A stretch of 64,000 nt of DNA from Pedobacter xixiisoli (GCF_900215335.1 NZ_OCMT01000003.1:434001-498000); one strand, 5' to 3'; numbered from the stretch's first letter, positions 46,108 to 55,923 are shown. Program-made: numbers and translations. The notes: generated by a model not told the origin, from the letters alone.

Positions 46108-46206
46108 GGGGGGCAAATATTCTTTATGGTACTTTAAAGCCAAAGTGAATAGTTGAAACTAGATTTATAAAAATGTCCTGTTATAGTATACAATATAAAT
46201 AAGAAA

Positions 46207-47625
46207 ATGAAACGAAGAAATTTTATCAAAAATGCAGGAATTGCAACTGCGGCACTGTATATAGGAGATACTAAGGCGTATGCTTTTTCACCTGATTTTA
46301 AACAGGTAAGAACTCCATTGGATAAACGTCATTTTAACAGCCCAGCTATTGAACAGGCTATTGCGGAGTTTAGTAAAAATGTTAAAAATAAGGAGTTGGC
46401 TTGGCTATTCGGAAACTGTTTGCCAAATACGCTAGACACTACGGTAAACTTTAGTATCAAAAATGGAAAACCCGATACTTATGTAATTACCGGAGATATT
46501 GATGCAATGTGGTTAAGGGACAGTACCGCTCAGGTTTGGCCCTATCTTCGCTTCATAAAAAAAGACGATAAATTGCGCTCGCTTATCGCTGGTGTGATTA
46601 ACAGGCAAACCACTTATATCCTTAAAGATCCCTATGCCAATGCTTTTTATGACGACCCCAATAAATGGGGAGAGTGGAAAGATGATAAAACGGATATGAA
46701 GCCCGGTACACATGAAAGAAAATGGGAGATAGATTCGCTATGTTACCCTATTCGTTTGGCCTATTATTATTGGAAAGAAACAGGTGATACCAGCTGTTTT
46801 GACGCAGATTGGGAGCGTTCGATCAAAGCTGTGTTGACCACATTCAGAGAACAGCAGCGAAAAGAAAACTTGGGACCTTATCATTTTCAACGCACCACAT
46901 TCTGGGCAACTGATGGCGTACCTTTAGAAGGATACGGATACCCTGTAAAACCTGTGGGGCTTATTTGTTCTACTTTTAGACCGAGTGACGACGCAACAAT
47001 TTTCCCTTTTCTAATCCCTTCCAACTTTTTTGCTGTAGCAAGTCTTAAACAGGCTGCGGAAATACTCAAGACTGTTCGTGAAAACAATGAACTCGCAGCA
47101 GAGCTTACCGCATTAGCATTAGAAGTAGAAGAAGCCTTAAAACAACATGCGGTAGTCAATCATAAGAAATATGGCGACATCTACGCTTATGAAGTAAATG
47201 GATTTGGGAGCTATAACTTAATGGATGATGCAAATATTCCAAATCTGTTGGCTTTACCTTATTTGGGAGCAGTTGAACTAAATGATCCTATTTACCAGAA
47301 TACCAGAAGATATCTTTTGTCTGAGGATAACCCCTTTTACTTTAAAGGTAGGGCAGGCGAGGGATTAGGTAGTCCGCACACTGGTTTGGATAGGATTTGG
47401 CCAATAGGATTGGTTGCTCAAGGTTTAACAAGCCAAAGTGAGGACGAGATACGCAAGTGTATCCAAACCCTACAACAAACACACGCAGGAACAGGTTTTA
47501 TGCACGAGTCGTTCCATAAAGATGATCCTTCAAAATTCACCAGGTCGTGGTTTGCCTGGGCAAATACTATTTTTGCCGAGTTTTTATGGAAGGTATATCA
47601 GCAAAATCCTAAACTTCTTTCCTAA
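46207..47625 (+). CDS. GH125 exo-alpha-1,6-mannosidase
   Basis: 472 residues. The N-terminus KRRNFIK with a short hydrophobic run looks like a twin-arginine signal. GH125 (formerly DUF1237) motifs: DIDAMWLRDSTAQVWPY (residues 97-113), TDMKPGTHERKWEIDSLCYP, and FMHESFHKDD...FAWANTIFAEF. These inverting enzymes remove alpha-1,6-linked mannose from N-glycan cores and complement GH92. It lies 178 bp behind GH92, across the double hairpin, and is the last gene of the locus. Confidence 0.93.
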   Translation: MKRRNFIKNAGIATAALYIGDTKAYAFSPDFKQVRTPLDKRHFNSPAIEQAIAEFSKNVKNKELAWLFGNCLPNTLDTTVNFSIKNGKPDTYVITGDIDAMWLRDSTAQVWPYLRFIKKDDKLRSLIAGVINRQTTYILKDPYANAFYDDPNKWGEWKDDKTDMKPGTHERKWEIDSLCYPIRLAYYYWKETGDTSCFDADWERSIKAVLTTFREQQRKENLGPYHFQRTTFWATDGVPLEGYGYPVKPVGLICSTFRPSDDATIFPFLIPSNFFAVASLKQAAEILKTVRENNELAAELTALALEVEEALKQHAVVNHKKYGDIYAYEVNGFGSYNLMDDANIPNLLALPYLGAVELNDPIYQNTRRYLLSEDNPFYFKGRAGEGLGSPHTGLDRIWPIGLVAQGLTSQSEDEIRKCIQTLQQTHAGTGFMHESFHKDDPSKFTRSWFAWANTIFAEFLWKVYQQNPKLLS

Positions 47626-48004
47626 TAAAAAGTAAATATTAGCTATGGTCATATATTTTGAAATCTTAAAAAATTAAAGAAACATGATACGAGATAAGTT
47701 TGTTGTCTCGCCAAACTTTTTAAGCTACTATGGGCGGGTGAGAAAATCCGCCCAGTTATTCCATTTCGTTGAAATTTTAACAGTTTATGGGTATAGTCTT
47801 ACAGTAAAAACTGTCGAATTCATCATAAATTTAATTTTAAATCTAAGAGTTTTCCCCTCATCAAAATTCTCTGCATACAGAGATGTATATACATCATTTT
47901 ATAAACTTTTTCTTTAAACTGATGTTTTTTAAGGAATTCTAATCAACTTCTATCTAATTTAAGCGTTCTAGTTTTTAAGATGGCTAATTGTAAATATTGT
48001 AGAG
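47626..48004 (+). other. Gene-free spacer after the N-glycan locus
   Basis: The spacer contains a hairpin TGGGCGG/CCGCCCA at 47731-47754 with a 10-nt loop and no T-run. An open frame at 47684-47917 has no signal peptide, no family resemblance and atypical composition, so I do not call it a gene. The promoter of the following outer-membrane gene is not clear. Confidence 0.4.
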
Positions 48005-48673
48005 ATGAAGTTACTTCACATTTTTATTTTTTGTTGCTTTTTGCAGTATGCCTATATATCCAAGGCACAAAGTGATGTTGTACATCCAATGGCTATACAG
48101 CTAAATGTAGGGACACAAGGTATCGGTGCCGCTTTTAATTACGGAGTCACTAAAGGTTTAGCCGTTAGAACGGGATTTAATGCTATTCCTATAAAAGCTA
48201 ATGATGTTTTTAAAATTTCTGGTTTTAACTCTACCTCTCACGTATCTGCTGATTTTTATAATATTCATTTGCTGGCCGATTATACTCCATTCGAACAGCA
48301 AAGTTGGTTTCGGTTAGTCGGTGGGCTCGGATATTTTGTTAAGGCAAAAGGAAATGTTAGAATTATTCCTTCAGATGATTATAAATATGGCGATCTAACT
48401 TTAACCGAAGAACAAATTGGTTATGTAGATTTAAATGTGGATTGGCAAGGTATAGCGCCGTATCTGGGATTAGGTTTTCTCCCTAGCTTTCCAAAAAACA
48501 AGTTCAATGTAAACGTCGATTTAGGTACTTACTATTTGCCTAAACCAGATGCAAACATAGTAGGGACGGGAATATTATCAGGGAATTCTTCCCAAACAGA
48601 TCAGTTTAGGTCAAACATTAAAGACTATAGATGGCTACCTATTTTACAGGTCAATTTTAATTATAAATTCTAA
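48005..48673 (+). CDS. Outer-membrane beta-barrel protein
   Basis: 222 residues. Signal peptide ending SKAQ, then alternating hydrophobic/polar strands with Gly turns (IQLNVGTQGIGAAFNYGV, LRLVGGLGYFVKAKG-like WFRLVGGLGYFVKAKG) and a C-terminal strand ending LQVNFNYKF, with the aromatic last residue required for barrel assembly. The length suggests eight or ten strands, as in OmpX/OmpW-size porins. The lipoprotein gene follows within 10 bp, so they may work together. Function unknown. Confidence 0.8.
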   Translation: MKLLHIFIFCCFLQYAYISKAQSDVVHPMAIQLNVGTQGIGAAFNYGVTKGLAVRTGFNAIPIKANDVFKISGFNSTSHVSADFYNIHLLADYTPFEQQSWFRLVGGLGYFVKAKGNVRIIPSDDYKYGDLTLTEEQIGYVDLNVDWQGIAPYLGLGFLPSFPKNKFNVNVDLGTYYLPKPDANIVGTGILSGNSSQTDQFRSNIKDYRWLPILQVNFNYKF

Positions 48674-48682
48674 ATTTTGATT

Positions 48683-49411
48683 ATGAAAGCGATGAGATTG
48701 GGAGTTTGGATATCGATACTAGGTTTAATCTCCTGCGGAAAACCTACCGAAGATATTAAGATTGTAGTAGATACAGATATCATTAAATACACAGCTTTGA
48801 TACAGGTTACCGATGCTCAAACGGGAAATCCTGCGCCAGCTAACGCATCTATTGCCGTAGTAGGAGAAAATGCTGCTAATATCTATGAAATCTCTGGCAA
48901 GAAGGATATTAAATTAGTACAGGGAATGGTAACCATAGGTCTGCATCCCAATATTACGCCAACCTCTCAAAATCCAATTACTACAACTGTAGAAATTACA
49001 GCCTCTGGTTATACTGCTCAGCGCAAGAATATCACATTTACTTCGGCAGTTAGGCAACAAACAGTGCCAATTGGAATATCTAGGGTCGGCAATACGGCTC
49101 CTCCAATCGTTATTCCACCGCCTCCAGTTTATCAGGATGTGTCTTTGAATTTTACTGGTCGCTGTCCTAATAGGCCAGATGTAGAAATTAGGCCGAGCGT
49201 TTATGTCTCCTTTAGAAAAGCTGGTACGAACGAAAGTTTTAAGTATTTGGGCTACATGGATAAGGGGAATATTACAACGAATCTATTAGCGGTGGGAGAA
49301 ACTTACAATTTCCAGATCGTTTATGGTGGAGAGAGTTATACGGTTAGTCAAAAAATAGACCAAACTAGCTATAATTTAACCATTGATATGACTGCGGCTT
49401 GTAATTTCTAA
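48683..49411 (+). CDS. Hypothetical lipoprotein paired with the outer-membrane barrel
   Basis: 242 residues from the ATG at 48683; the frame opens two codons earlier at a TTG. Lipoprotein signal ending LISC, then two beta-sandwich-like modules: an Ig/carboxypeptidase-regulatory-like part (about 35-140, IQVTDAQTGNPAPANA) and a second part after a proline-rich linker (PPIVIPPPPVYQ). No catalytic motif is visible. It is co-directional and 9 bp from the barrel gene. Function unknown. Confidence 0.78.
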   Translation: MKAMRLGVWISILGLISCGKPTEDIKIVVDTDIIKYTALIQVTDAQTGNPAPANASIAVVGENAANIYEISGKKDIKLVQGMVTIGLHPNITPTSQNPITTTVEITASGYTAQRKNITFTSAVRQQTVPIGISRVGNTAPPIVIPPPPVYQDVSLNFTGRCPNRPDVEIRPSVYVSFRKAGTNESFKYLGYMDKGNITTNLLAVGETYNFQIVYGGESYTVSQKIDQTSYNLTIDMTAACNF

Positions 49412-49644
49412 CACTGAATTTTGTTAGATATATTTACGTTCGGTAAGATGAAAATTCGTCTGAATAGGTACTCGTATAGCCTTTGGGTTTTATAATCAAC
49501 CAGATTTTTTAATAAAACCAATCTTGTAAATGCTTGTTTTATAAGTTTTAATACATGTTTTGAAGAATTAGTGATTTTTTTTCATTGGGCTATTAATCCT
49601 TTCTTAAGCTTACATTGTCTTAAAGACGAACTAAACCAAAAAAT

Positions 49645-51633
49645 ATGAAATATCATATCGGCAAATTCTATCTATCTGTAATTTTATTTTGTTGCGCTGT
49701 TGTATTTTCATCATTTGTTCGAATGATGGGTACGGCTGACAAATTAGCTATGCCGTATAAAAAGGCGGGACTAAGCAATGAGCAAGCTGCAGCTCATTTG
49801 TTGAGCCGATTCACTTACGGAGCAAAACCTGGTCAGGTAGAAGAAGTTGTTAAAATGGGTTTAGAAAAATGGCTTAAGAAACAACTAGATGGGAATTTAG
49901 AGGATAAAAATCTTGATCAGATGCTTTCTCAGTACGATGCCATTAATATCTCCAATAGTGAAGTCGAAGATCGTTTTCCTCAAAATCCCAGAGTTACACG
50001 TTGGGCAATAAGAGATGGATATTTAAACAAGGATTCTCTTAATACGGGCAATAATAAATATCAGAGAGAGATTATCCAAAATTATATGAAGGAAAAGGGA
50101 TATCGTCCTCTACAAGATTTGTATCGTCAGTTTTTCAATCAAAAAATACTTAGGGCAGCTTATGGCGAAAATCAGTTTAGAGAAATTATGACTGATTTTT
50201 GGTTCAATCATTTTAATGTAGCACTGAATAAAACACAATGTGCCAGCTTTGTGCCAGCTTATGAAAGGGATGTAATTAGGCCAAATGTATTTGGAGGTTT
50301 TGAAGATTTGTTGTTAACTACAGCCAAATCTCCAGCCATGCTGATGTATCTAGATAATTCTTCGAGTTCTGGAGTAAATGTACCTATGGCCGACCAAGAC
50401 ATGATGTCTATGGAAGAAATGGGGATGTCTTCAGAACAAAAAGCGAAGAAAAAAGAACGGGTAAAGAAAATTCAACAGCAGATCCAGAATAAGAAAAAAC
50501 AAGGTGGCTTAAATGAAAATTATGCTCGTGAGGTGATGGAATTGCATACGCTTGGTGTAGACGGTGGCTATACACAAAATGACGTTACTCAGGCTGCTAG
50601 AGTTTTAACTGGCTGGACGGTTGCTCCTTTGGGAAAAGAGGGTTATGGTGCAGGTAGCAAGGCTTTAATTGAACGATTAGGGCCGAGCGGTTTACGAGAA
50701 AAAGGATTTGTACTAGATGGAGATTTCTTTTTTAATGCAAATCGTCACGATAATGGAGAGAAGATAGTTCTAGGCAAGAAATTTCCAGCGGGTGGTGGTT
50801 ACGATGAAGGTGTGGAGCTGTTGAAAATGTTGGCTCATCATCAATCTACTGCAAAATTTATCTCTAAAAAATTAGCCGTACGTTTTGTTAATGACGTGCC
50901 TCCAGCATCTTTATTAGATAGAATGGCTAAAACATTTACGTCTACCAAAGGAGATATTAAAAGTGTTATCATTACGATGGTTAACTCGCCAGAATTTTGG
51001 TCGGAGCAGGCACTAAGAGAAAAAACAAAATCGCCATTTGAACTAGCTATGAGCGCTGTGAGGAGCTTAAATGCAGAAATTACACAGCCTTATGAGTTGT
51101 ATAGTTGGATTAACCGTATGGGGCAACAGATGTATTACTATCAGGCGCCAACAGGTTTTCCAGATAATGGACAATATTGGATTAACACAGGTTCTTTGTT
51201 GAATCGAATGAATTTTGGTTTGGCGCTAGCATCACAACGTATACCTGGAGTTAAATTGAATTTACCGGCTCTAAATAGCAACAAGGAACCAGAAAGCGTA
51301 GAAGCAGCATTGTTAACGTATAGCAAGCTAATTATGCCAGAGAGAGAGCTGGGGCAAACTGTAGCAAGATTAAAACCAATGCTTAACGATCCTAACCTAC
51401 AACAAAAAGTAGCACAGGCGGCAGAGCAAAACAGTGCTAAGAAAGACAATAATAATTCAGGTATGGAAATGCAAAGCATGGACAAAAAACCTGCGAAAGA
51501 AGAAAAAATGAAATTGGGAAATGGTAGGAAAGCTAATGAAAATCCCGTAATTAAAACGCAAGCAGGCACAAATACCATGTTGGCACAAGTGGTGGGAGTA
51601 ATTATCGGTTCGCCAGAATTTCAACGTAAATAA
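49645..51633 (+). CDS. DUF1800 family protein
   Basis: 662 residues, with an N-terminal hydrophobic segment. The DUF1800 signature is complete: AAHLLSRFTYGAKPGQVEEV at the start (SRFTYG-type), FWFNHFNVALNK, NENYAREVMELHTLGVDGGYTQNDV (given as AREVMELHTLGVDGGY) and TGFPDNGQYW. A low-complexity acidic/Lys insertion (about 595-635) precedes the C-terminal helix. The family is exported and widespread, and almost always stands beside a DUF1501 gene, as here, 6 bp downstream. Its biochemical role is not established. Confidence 0.93.
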   Translation: MKYHIGKFYLSVILFCCAVVFSSFVRMMGTADKLAMPYKKAGLSNEQAAAHLLSRFTYGAKPGQVEEVVKMGLEKWLKKQLDGNLEDKNLDQMLSQYDAINISNSEVEDRFPQNPRVTRWAIRDGYLNKDSLNTGNNKYQREIIQNYMKEKGYRPLQDLYRQFFNQKILRAAYGENQFREIMTDFWFNHFNVALNKTQCASFVPAYERDVIRPNVFGGFEDLLLTTAKSPAMLMYLDNSSSSGVNVPMADQDMMSMEEMGMSSEQKAKKKERVKKIQQQIQNKKKQGGLNENYAREVMELHTLGVDGGYTQNDVTQAARVLTGWTVAPLGKEGYGAGSKALIERLGPSGLREKGFVLDGDFFFNANRHDNGEKIVLGKKFPAGGGYDEGVELLKMLAHHQSTAKFISKKLAVRFVNDVPPASLLDRMAKTFTSTKGDIKSVIITMVNSPEFWSEQALREKTKSPFELAMSAVRSLNAEITQPYELYSWINRMGQQMYYYQAPTGFPDNGQYWINTGSLLNRMNFGLALASQRIPGVKLNLPALNSNKEPESVEAALLTYSKLIMPERELGQTVARLKPMLNDPNLQQKVAQAAEQNSAKKDNNNSGMEMQSMDKKPAKEEKMKLGNGRKANENPVIKTQAGTNTMLAQVVGVIIGSPEFQRK

Positions 51634-51639
51634 TTAGTT

Positions 51640-52911
51640 ATGGTTTCTAGAAGAGCATTTTTAAAAGGTGGCGGTTTGGCCTTATTTGGAATAGGATTAG
51701 GCGGCATTCCGGGGTTTCTTGCAGATGCAGTAGCAGGAACGGCAACACCTTCTTTGTTTAAGAAGAAAAAAATAATGGTCTGCATTTTTCAACGTGGAGC
51801 AATGGATGGTTTAATGGCGGTTACTCCATTTACCGATGATTACTTGAAAGCCGCTCGTCCTTCGTTATTTATGACGGCAGCTAGAGGTGCTGTTAACGAA
51901 AAACCACTGATTGATTTGGATGGTAGATTCGGTTTGCATCCTTCAATGGCAGCATTTGAACCTATGTTTAGAGAAAAGAGGCTAGGAATTGTACACGGTA
52001 TAGGCTCTCCAAATACTACCCGCTCGCATTTTGATGCGCAAGATTTTATGGAATCGGGTACTCCATTTAAAAAAGGAACGACCAGCGGATGGTTAAACAG
52101 AGCAGTGGGTTTGTTAGGACATGACGCCGCTACGCCATTTCAAGGGGTAAGCTTAACTTCTTCATTGCCTAGGTCTTTTTATGGCGAAAATCCCGCAGTT
52201 GCGATTAGAAATTTGGCAGATTTCAATATACAGTTGAGAGGAAATGTAGCTGGTGCCAAAATGGCTTCTAAAAGTTTCGAAGATTTGTACGACCAAACTT
52301 CATCAGATTTACTGAAAAATACTGGAAAGGAAAGTTTTGACGCTATAAAAATGCTGCAGAAAACGGATGTAAAAAACTACAAGCCAGAAAATGATGTGAC
52401 ATATCCAACAACTGCTTTGGGTAATTCGTTAAAGCAAATCGCTCAACTCATTAAAATGGATGTAGGCTTAGAAGTTGCTTTTGCAGAATCTAATGGTTGG
52501 GATACCCACTTTAACCAAGGCAAAGATACTGGAGTATTTGCTCGTAACGTAAACGATTTGAGTAATTGTATGATGGCTTTCTGGAACGACTTGTCGAGAT
52601 ACCAAGATGATGTTACGGTAATGACCATGACCGAATTTGGTCGTACAGTGGCACAAAATGGCACTGGAGGTACCGATCACGGTCGTGCTTCTTGTAATTT
52701 TATTTTGGGTAATACAGTAAATGGTGGGGTAGTCCACGGGATGGTAAATCCATTGTCTAAAGATAATTTAGAAGATGGTAGAGATTTGGCAGTGACTACC
52801 GATTTTAGAAGTGTATTTAGCGAAGTTGCCGATGTTCATTTGGGCATCGAAAACGATAAGATATTATTCCCTGATTTTGACGGTAAGAAAATTGGTGTGA
52901 TGCGGGGATAG
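51640..52911 (+). CDS. DUF1501 family protein with Tat signal
   Basis: 423 residues. The N-terminus SRRAFLKGG plus a Gly/Leu-rich hydrophobic stretch is a clear twin-arginine signal, so it is exported folded. DUF1501 belongs to the alkaline-phosphatase-like/sulfatase-like fold; family motifs here are CIFQRGAMDGLMAV, GIGSPNTTRSHFDAQDFME, GWDTHFNQG and MTEFGRTVAQNGTGGTDHG. It forms an operon with the DUF1800 gene just upstream and ends at a terminator. Cofactor and substrate are unknown. Confidence 0.94.
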   Translation: MVSRRAFLKGGGLALFGIGLGGIPGFLADAVAGTATPSLFKKKKIMVCIFQRGAMDGLMAVTPFTDDYLKAARPSLFMTAARGAVNEKPLIDLDGRFGLHPSMAAFEPMFREKRLGIVHGIGSPNTTRSHFDAQDFMESGTPFKKGTTSGWLNRAVGLLGHDAATPFQGVSLTSSLPRSFYGENPAVAIRNLADFNIQLRGNVAGAKMASKSFEDLYDQTSSDLLKNTGKESFDAIKMLQKTDVKNYKPENDVTYPTTALGNSLKQIAQLIKMDVGLEVAFAESNGWDTHFNQGKDTGVFARNVNDLSNCMMAFWNDLSRYQDDVTVMTMTEFGRTVAQNGTGGTDHGRASCNFILGNTVNGGVVHGMVNPLSKDNLEDGRDLAVTTDFRSVFSEVADVHLGIENDKILFPDFDGKKIGVMRG

Positions 52912-52937
52912 TTTTACGATTACAGTTTTTTTGAATT

Positions 52938-52972
52938 AAACCAAGGTGGCAACTGCTATCTTGGTTTTTTTT
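52938..52972 (+). terminator. Terminator of the DUF1800-DUF1501 operon
   Basis: Stem AAACCAAG/CTTGGTTT with a 14-nt loop and a run of T to 52972, 27 bp after the DUF1501 stop. Confidence 0.8.
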
Positions 52973-53057
52973 GTTAGGCTACGGATACACAAATAAAATC
53001 ATATGACAACATGTCTATAAAAAAAATCTGAGCATTAGTGGCTATATAAAACTTAAA

Positions 53058-53077
53058 CACCTATTTTTGCATAGGTG
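53058..53077 (+). promoter_or_regulatory. Promoter -7 element inside an operator-like palindrome
   Basis: The palindrome CACCTAT-N6-ATAGGTG (53058-53077) encloses TATTTTTG (53062-53069), a full TAnnTTTG match. It sits about 60 bp before the DUF6660 gene. A repressor bound there would cover the promoter; since DUF6660/TonB pairs are thought to handle metals, a metal-responsive regulator is a reasonable guess. Confidence 0.5.
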
Positions 53078-53130
53078 AAACCGTCGTAATTAAATGGCAG
53101 CTTCATCACCTTTGAAAAAAGGAATAATCG

Positions 53131-53442
53131 ATGAAAAATCTAGGTGCATTTTTTCTGTTATTCGTTGTGCTTATTTCATTGCTGCCCTGCACTGATGAAG
53201 TTGAATGCACCGATGCGCCTGCAGTAACTAGTTCCCAAATTACACATGGTGATGACAAGGCTGTAGAAACCTGTTCTTCGATCTGCATGTGTGCTTGCTG
53301 CGGTCAGCGAATTGTTGCAGTAGAACAAGTGAAATTTCAAATTAAAGCATCAGTACAATTCCCAAATCATACTGTTAAAAACTATCAATTCTTTCTAGAA
53401 CAATTAGATAGTAACATCTGGCAGCCGCCAAAAATTGCTTAA
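53131..53442 (+). CDS. DUF6660-like small Cys-rich exported protein
   Basis: 103 residues with an N-terminal hydrophobic signal segment. The mature part carries the cluster CSSICMCACC (about residues 49-58) plus two earlier Cys, arranged as in the DUF6660 family of Bacteroidota, short exported proteins encoded next to TonB-dependent receptors. The Cys cluster suggests metal binding, copper being a common proposal, but this is inference. The TonB receptor gene starts 298 bp downstream, in a spacer where I see only a weak CCCC-att-GGGG hairpin. Confidence 0.75.
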   Translation: MKNLGAFFLLFVVLISLLPCTDEVECTDAPAVTSSQITHGDDKAVETCSSICMCACCGQRIVAVEQVKFQIKASVQFPNHTVKNYQFFLEQLDSNIWQPPKIA

Positions 53443-53739
53443 TACTTTTTTATTAAAACCTTATGCTCTTCATTTCTAGTGCATGCAGTTTAATTGTAGA
53501 GTTTGTCATTCCGAATTGGAGCTAGAGTCTTTAAGTTGGGAAGCAAAAAGCTTCAAATGCTTATAGTAAAATGATTTACATCGTAACGTACGACCCCATT
53601 GGGGTGGCATAAATGTTTATCAATTTTCTCTATAAACGTTAGACCAGTTTGTGGTTCTCATAAAAGTTGTATTCCATAATGAATTTTTCGCTGCGTTGTG
53701 AATGGCAAAAAATAGTATTAACATTAAAAAATCAATTAT

Positions 53740-55908
53740 ATGAAACTCATATTGTCATTTTTGGCATTATTATTTAGCGGCTATGCTTTTGCCCAAAATA
53801 CATGGAAAGGCAAAGTAATGGACGCAGACCATAAAGAACCTTTAGCAGAAGTAACGGTTTTTATCAAAGGCACTTCAATTATCTCAAAAACCGATGATAA
53901 AGGTTTGGTTACGCTTCAAAATATACCTAACGGCCCTAAAACCATTAGTTTTAAGATTGTTGGTCATCAAGAGAAGTCTATCAATTTGATATTTCCAATC
54001 AGCCAAGCTGAAGCACACTTGATAGAATTGGAACACGAAGAAGATGATTTGAATGAAGTGGTAATTACCTCTACTCGCAGTTCTAGAAGTATCAAAGATA
54101 TTCCAACACGAGTGGAATTTATTGCAGGTGAAGAATTGGAAGAAAAAGCAAATATGAAACCTGGCGATGTTCGCATGATTTTAAGTGAAAGCACAGGGAT
54201 ACAAACACAAACCACATCAGCAACTTCGGCCAATGCGGCCATACGTATCCAAGGTTTGGATGGACGATATACGCAAATTTTGAAAGATGGTTTCCCTTTG
54301 TATGCAGGTGCGGCAAGCGGTTTGGGCTTGTTGCAAATTCAGCCCTTAGATTTAAAGCAGGTAGAATTGATTAAAGGCTCTGCATCTACCCTTTACGGTG
54401 GTGGTGCTATCGCAGGTTTGGTGAACTTCATTTCTAAAACCCCTAAATTTGAACAAGAATTGAATTTCCATTTAGATGGTACAAGTGCAAAAGGATTAAG
54501 TTTGAACGGATTTTATGGTAAACGGAATGAGAAAGTAGGGACAACTATTTTTGCTGCTTATCAAAGTAATTCGGCCTATGATCCCGCAAATATCGATCTC
54601 TCTGCCATTCCTAAATATAAACGCTACAGTTTAAACCCTAAATTTTTCTTTTATCCTTCGGAAAAAACAAAGTTGATGGTTGGGATAAACTCTACTTTTG
54701 AAGATAGGGTAGGTGGAGATATGCATTATATCAGCGGGAGTAATGACCCATCGCATGGTTATTTCGAACAAAATAAAACCGAAAGGATGAGTTCGCAGCT
54801 TGCATTAGACCATGATTTTGGGAAATGTAGCCACATCACCATTAAAAATAGCATCGGGTATTTTAATAGAAGGTTAAGTACACCAGGCTATGTCTTTGAT
54901 GGTACGCAGTATTCATCTTTTACAGAAGCAAATTATGCAAACCATGGGGAAACCTTAGAATGGATAGCTGGTGCAAATCTTTGGACGGACAGTTTTAAGG
55001 AACGAAATACCACATCCGCTTTTCGAAACTATAACCAAACTACTTTTGGTGCTTTTGTACAAAATACTTTTAAGGCCAATGAGTGGTTACACTTTGAAAC
55101 GGGTTTTCGTACCGATCATGTAGTAGACTACGGAACTGCTTTTCTACCTCGTTTATCAACCCTGTTTAAGTTTACTGATAAGTTCACTTCACGTTTGGGC
55201 GGAGGTTTGGGCTATAAAGCACCAACTTTATTTACCGAAGATAGTGAGCGTTTGCAGTATAAAGATGTACTTGGTTTAAATTCGCAAGCTAATAAATTGG
55301 AGAAAAGTTTTGGCTTGAATCTGGATTTCAACTACCGTACCAGCATTTTTGATGAAAAGGTTTCTTTTATGATTAACCACTTGTTTTTCTTGACAAAGAT
55401 TAACGACCCACTACAATTGTTGCCCACCGGAACAGGAAGTTATCAGTTCATCAATGTTGCTGGGAACATCGAAACTAAAGGAACAGAAACGAATGTGAAA
55501 TTAGGCTACAAGGATTTCAAGCTGTTTTTAGGTTATACTTACACTGATGCACATAGACATGAGGGGGCTTTGATGTTTGCTAATCCTTTAACTGCCAAGC
55601 ATCGTATCAATTCTGTATTAATGTACGAGGTGCATGACGAGTGGAAAGTAGGTTTAGAGGCTTACACTTTCAGTAAACAGTTGCTAAACGATGGTAGCTA
55701 TGGTAAAAACTACACGATTATGGGCTTTATGGTGGAAAAATTATGGGAACGTTTTTCTATTTACGTGAACTTTGAAAACTTTACCGATAGTCGCCAAACT
55801 CGTTTTGATAACATTTATACGGGTTCAGTTAGCAATCCGCAGTTTAGGGATATTTATGCGCCTTTAGATGGTTTTGTTTTTAACGGAGGTATTAAGTTTA
55901 AGTTGTAG
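53740..55908 (+). CDS. TonB-dependent receptor (non-SusC)
   Basis: 722 residues, signal peptide ending AFAQ. A carboxypeptidase-regulatory-like domain (about 20-105), a TonB box near EVVITSTR, a plug (about 115-230, with IRIQGLDGRYTQILKDGFPLY in two parts: IRIQGLDGRYTQ, LKDGFPLY) and a barrel whose last strand ends FNGGIKFKL. The length matches siderophore, heme or metal receptors rather than SusC, and no SusD follows. The DUF6660 gene upstream supports metal uptake. The exact ligand is unknown. Confidence 0.92.
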   Translation: MKLILSFLALLFSGYAFAQNTWKGKVMDADHKEPLAEVTVFIKGTSIISKTDDKGLVTLQNIPNGPKTISFKIVGHQEKSINLIFPISQAEAHLIELEHEEDDLNEVVITSTRSSRSIKDIPTRVEFIAGEELEEKANMKPGDVRMILSESTGIQTQTTSATSANAAIRIQGLDGRYTQILKDGFPLYAGAASGLGLLQIQPLDLKQVELIKGSASTLYGGGAIAGLVNFISKTPKFEQELNFHLDGTSAKGLSLNGFYGKRNEKVGTTIFAAYQSNSAYDPANIDLSAIPKYKRYSLNPKFFFYPSEKTKLMVGINSTFEDRVGGDMHYISGSNDPSHGYFEQNKTERMSSQLALDHDFGKCSHITIKNSIGYFNRRLSTPGYVFDGTQYSSFTEANYANHGETLEWIAGANLWTDSFKERNTTSAFRNYNQTTFGAFVQNTFKANEWLHFETGFRTDHVVDYGTAFLPRLSTLFKFTDKFTSRLGGGLGYKAPTLFTEDSERLQYKDVLGLNSQANKLEKSFGLNLDFNYRTSIFDEKVSFMINHLFFLTKINDPLQLLPTGTGSYQFINVAGNIETKGTETNVKLGYKDFKLFLGYTYTDAHRHEGALMFANPLTAKHRINSVLMYEVHDEWKVGLEAYTFSKQLLNDGSYGKNYTIMGFMVEKLWERFSIYVNFENFTDSRQTRFDNIYTGSVSNPQFRDIYAPLDGFVFNGGIKFKL

Positions 55909-55923
55909 TTCTATAATTTTAGC

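Noticed and set aside
47684..47917. 77-residue open frame in the spacer after GH125
   Set aside because: It has no signal peptide, no family resemblance and no promoter, and its sequence looks like translated AT-rich spacer containing a hairpin.
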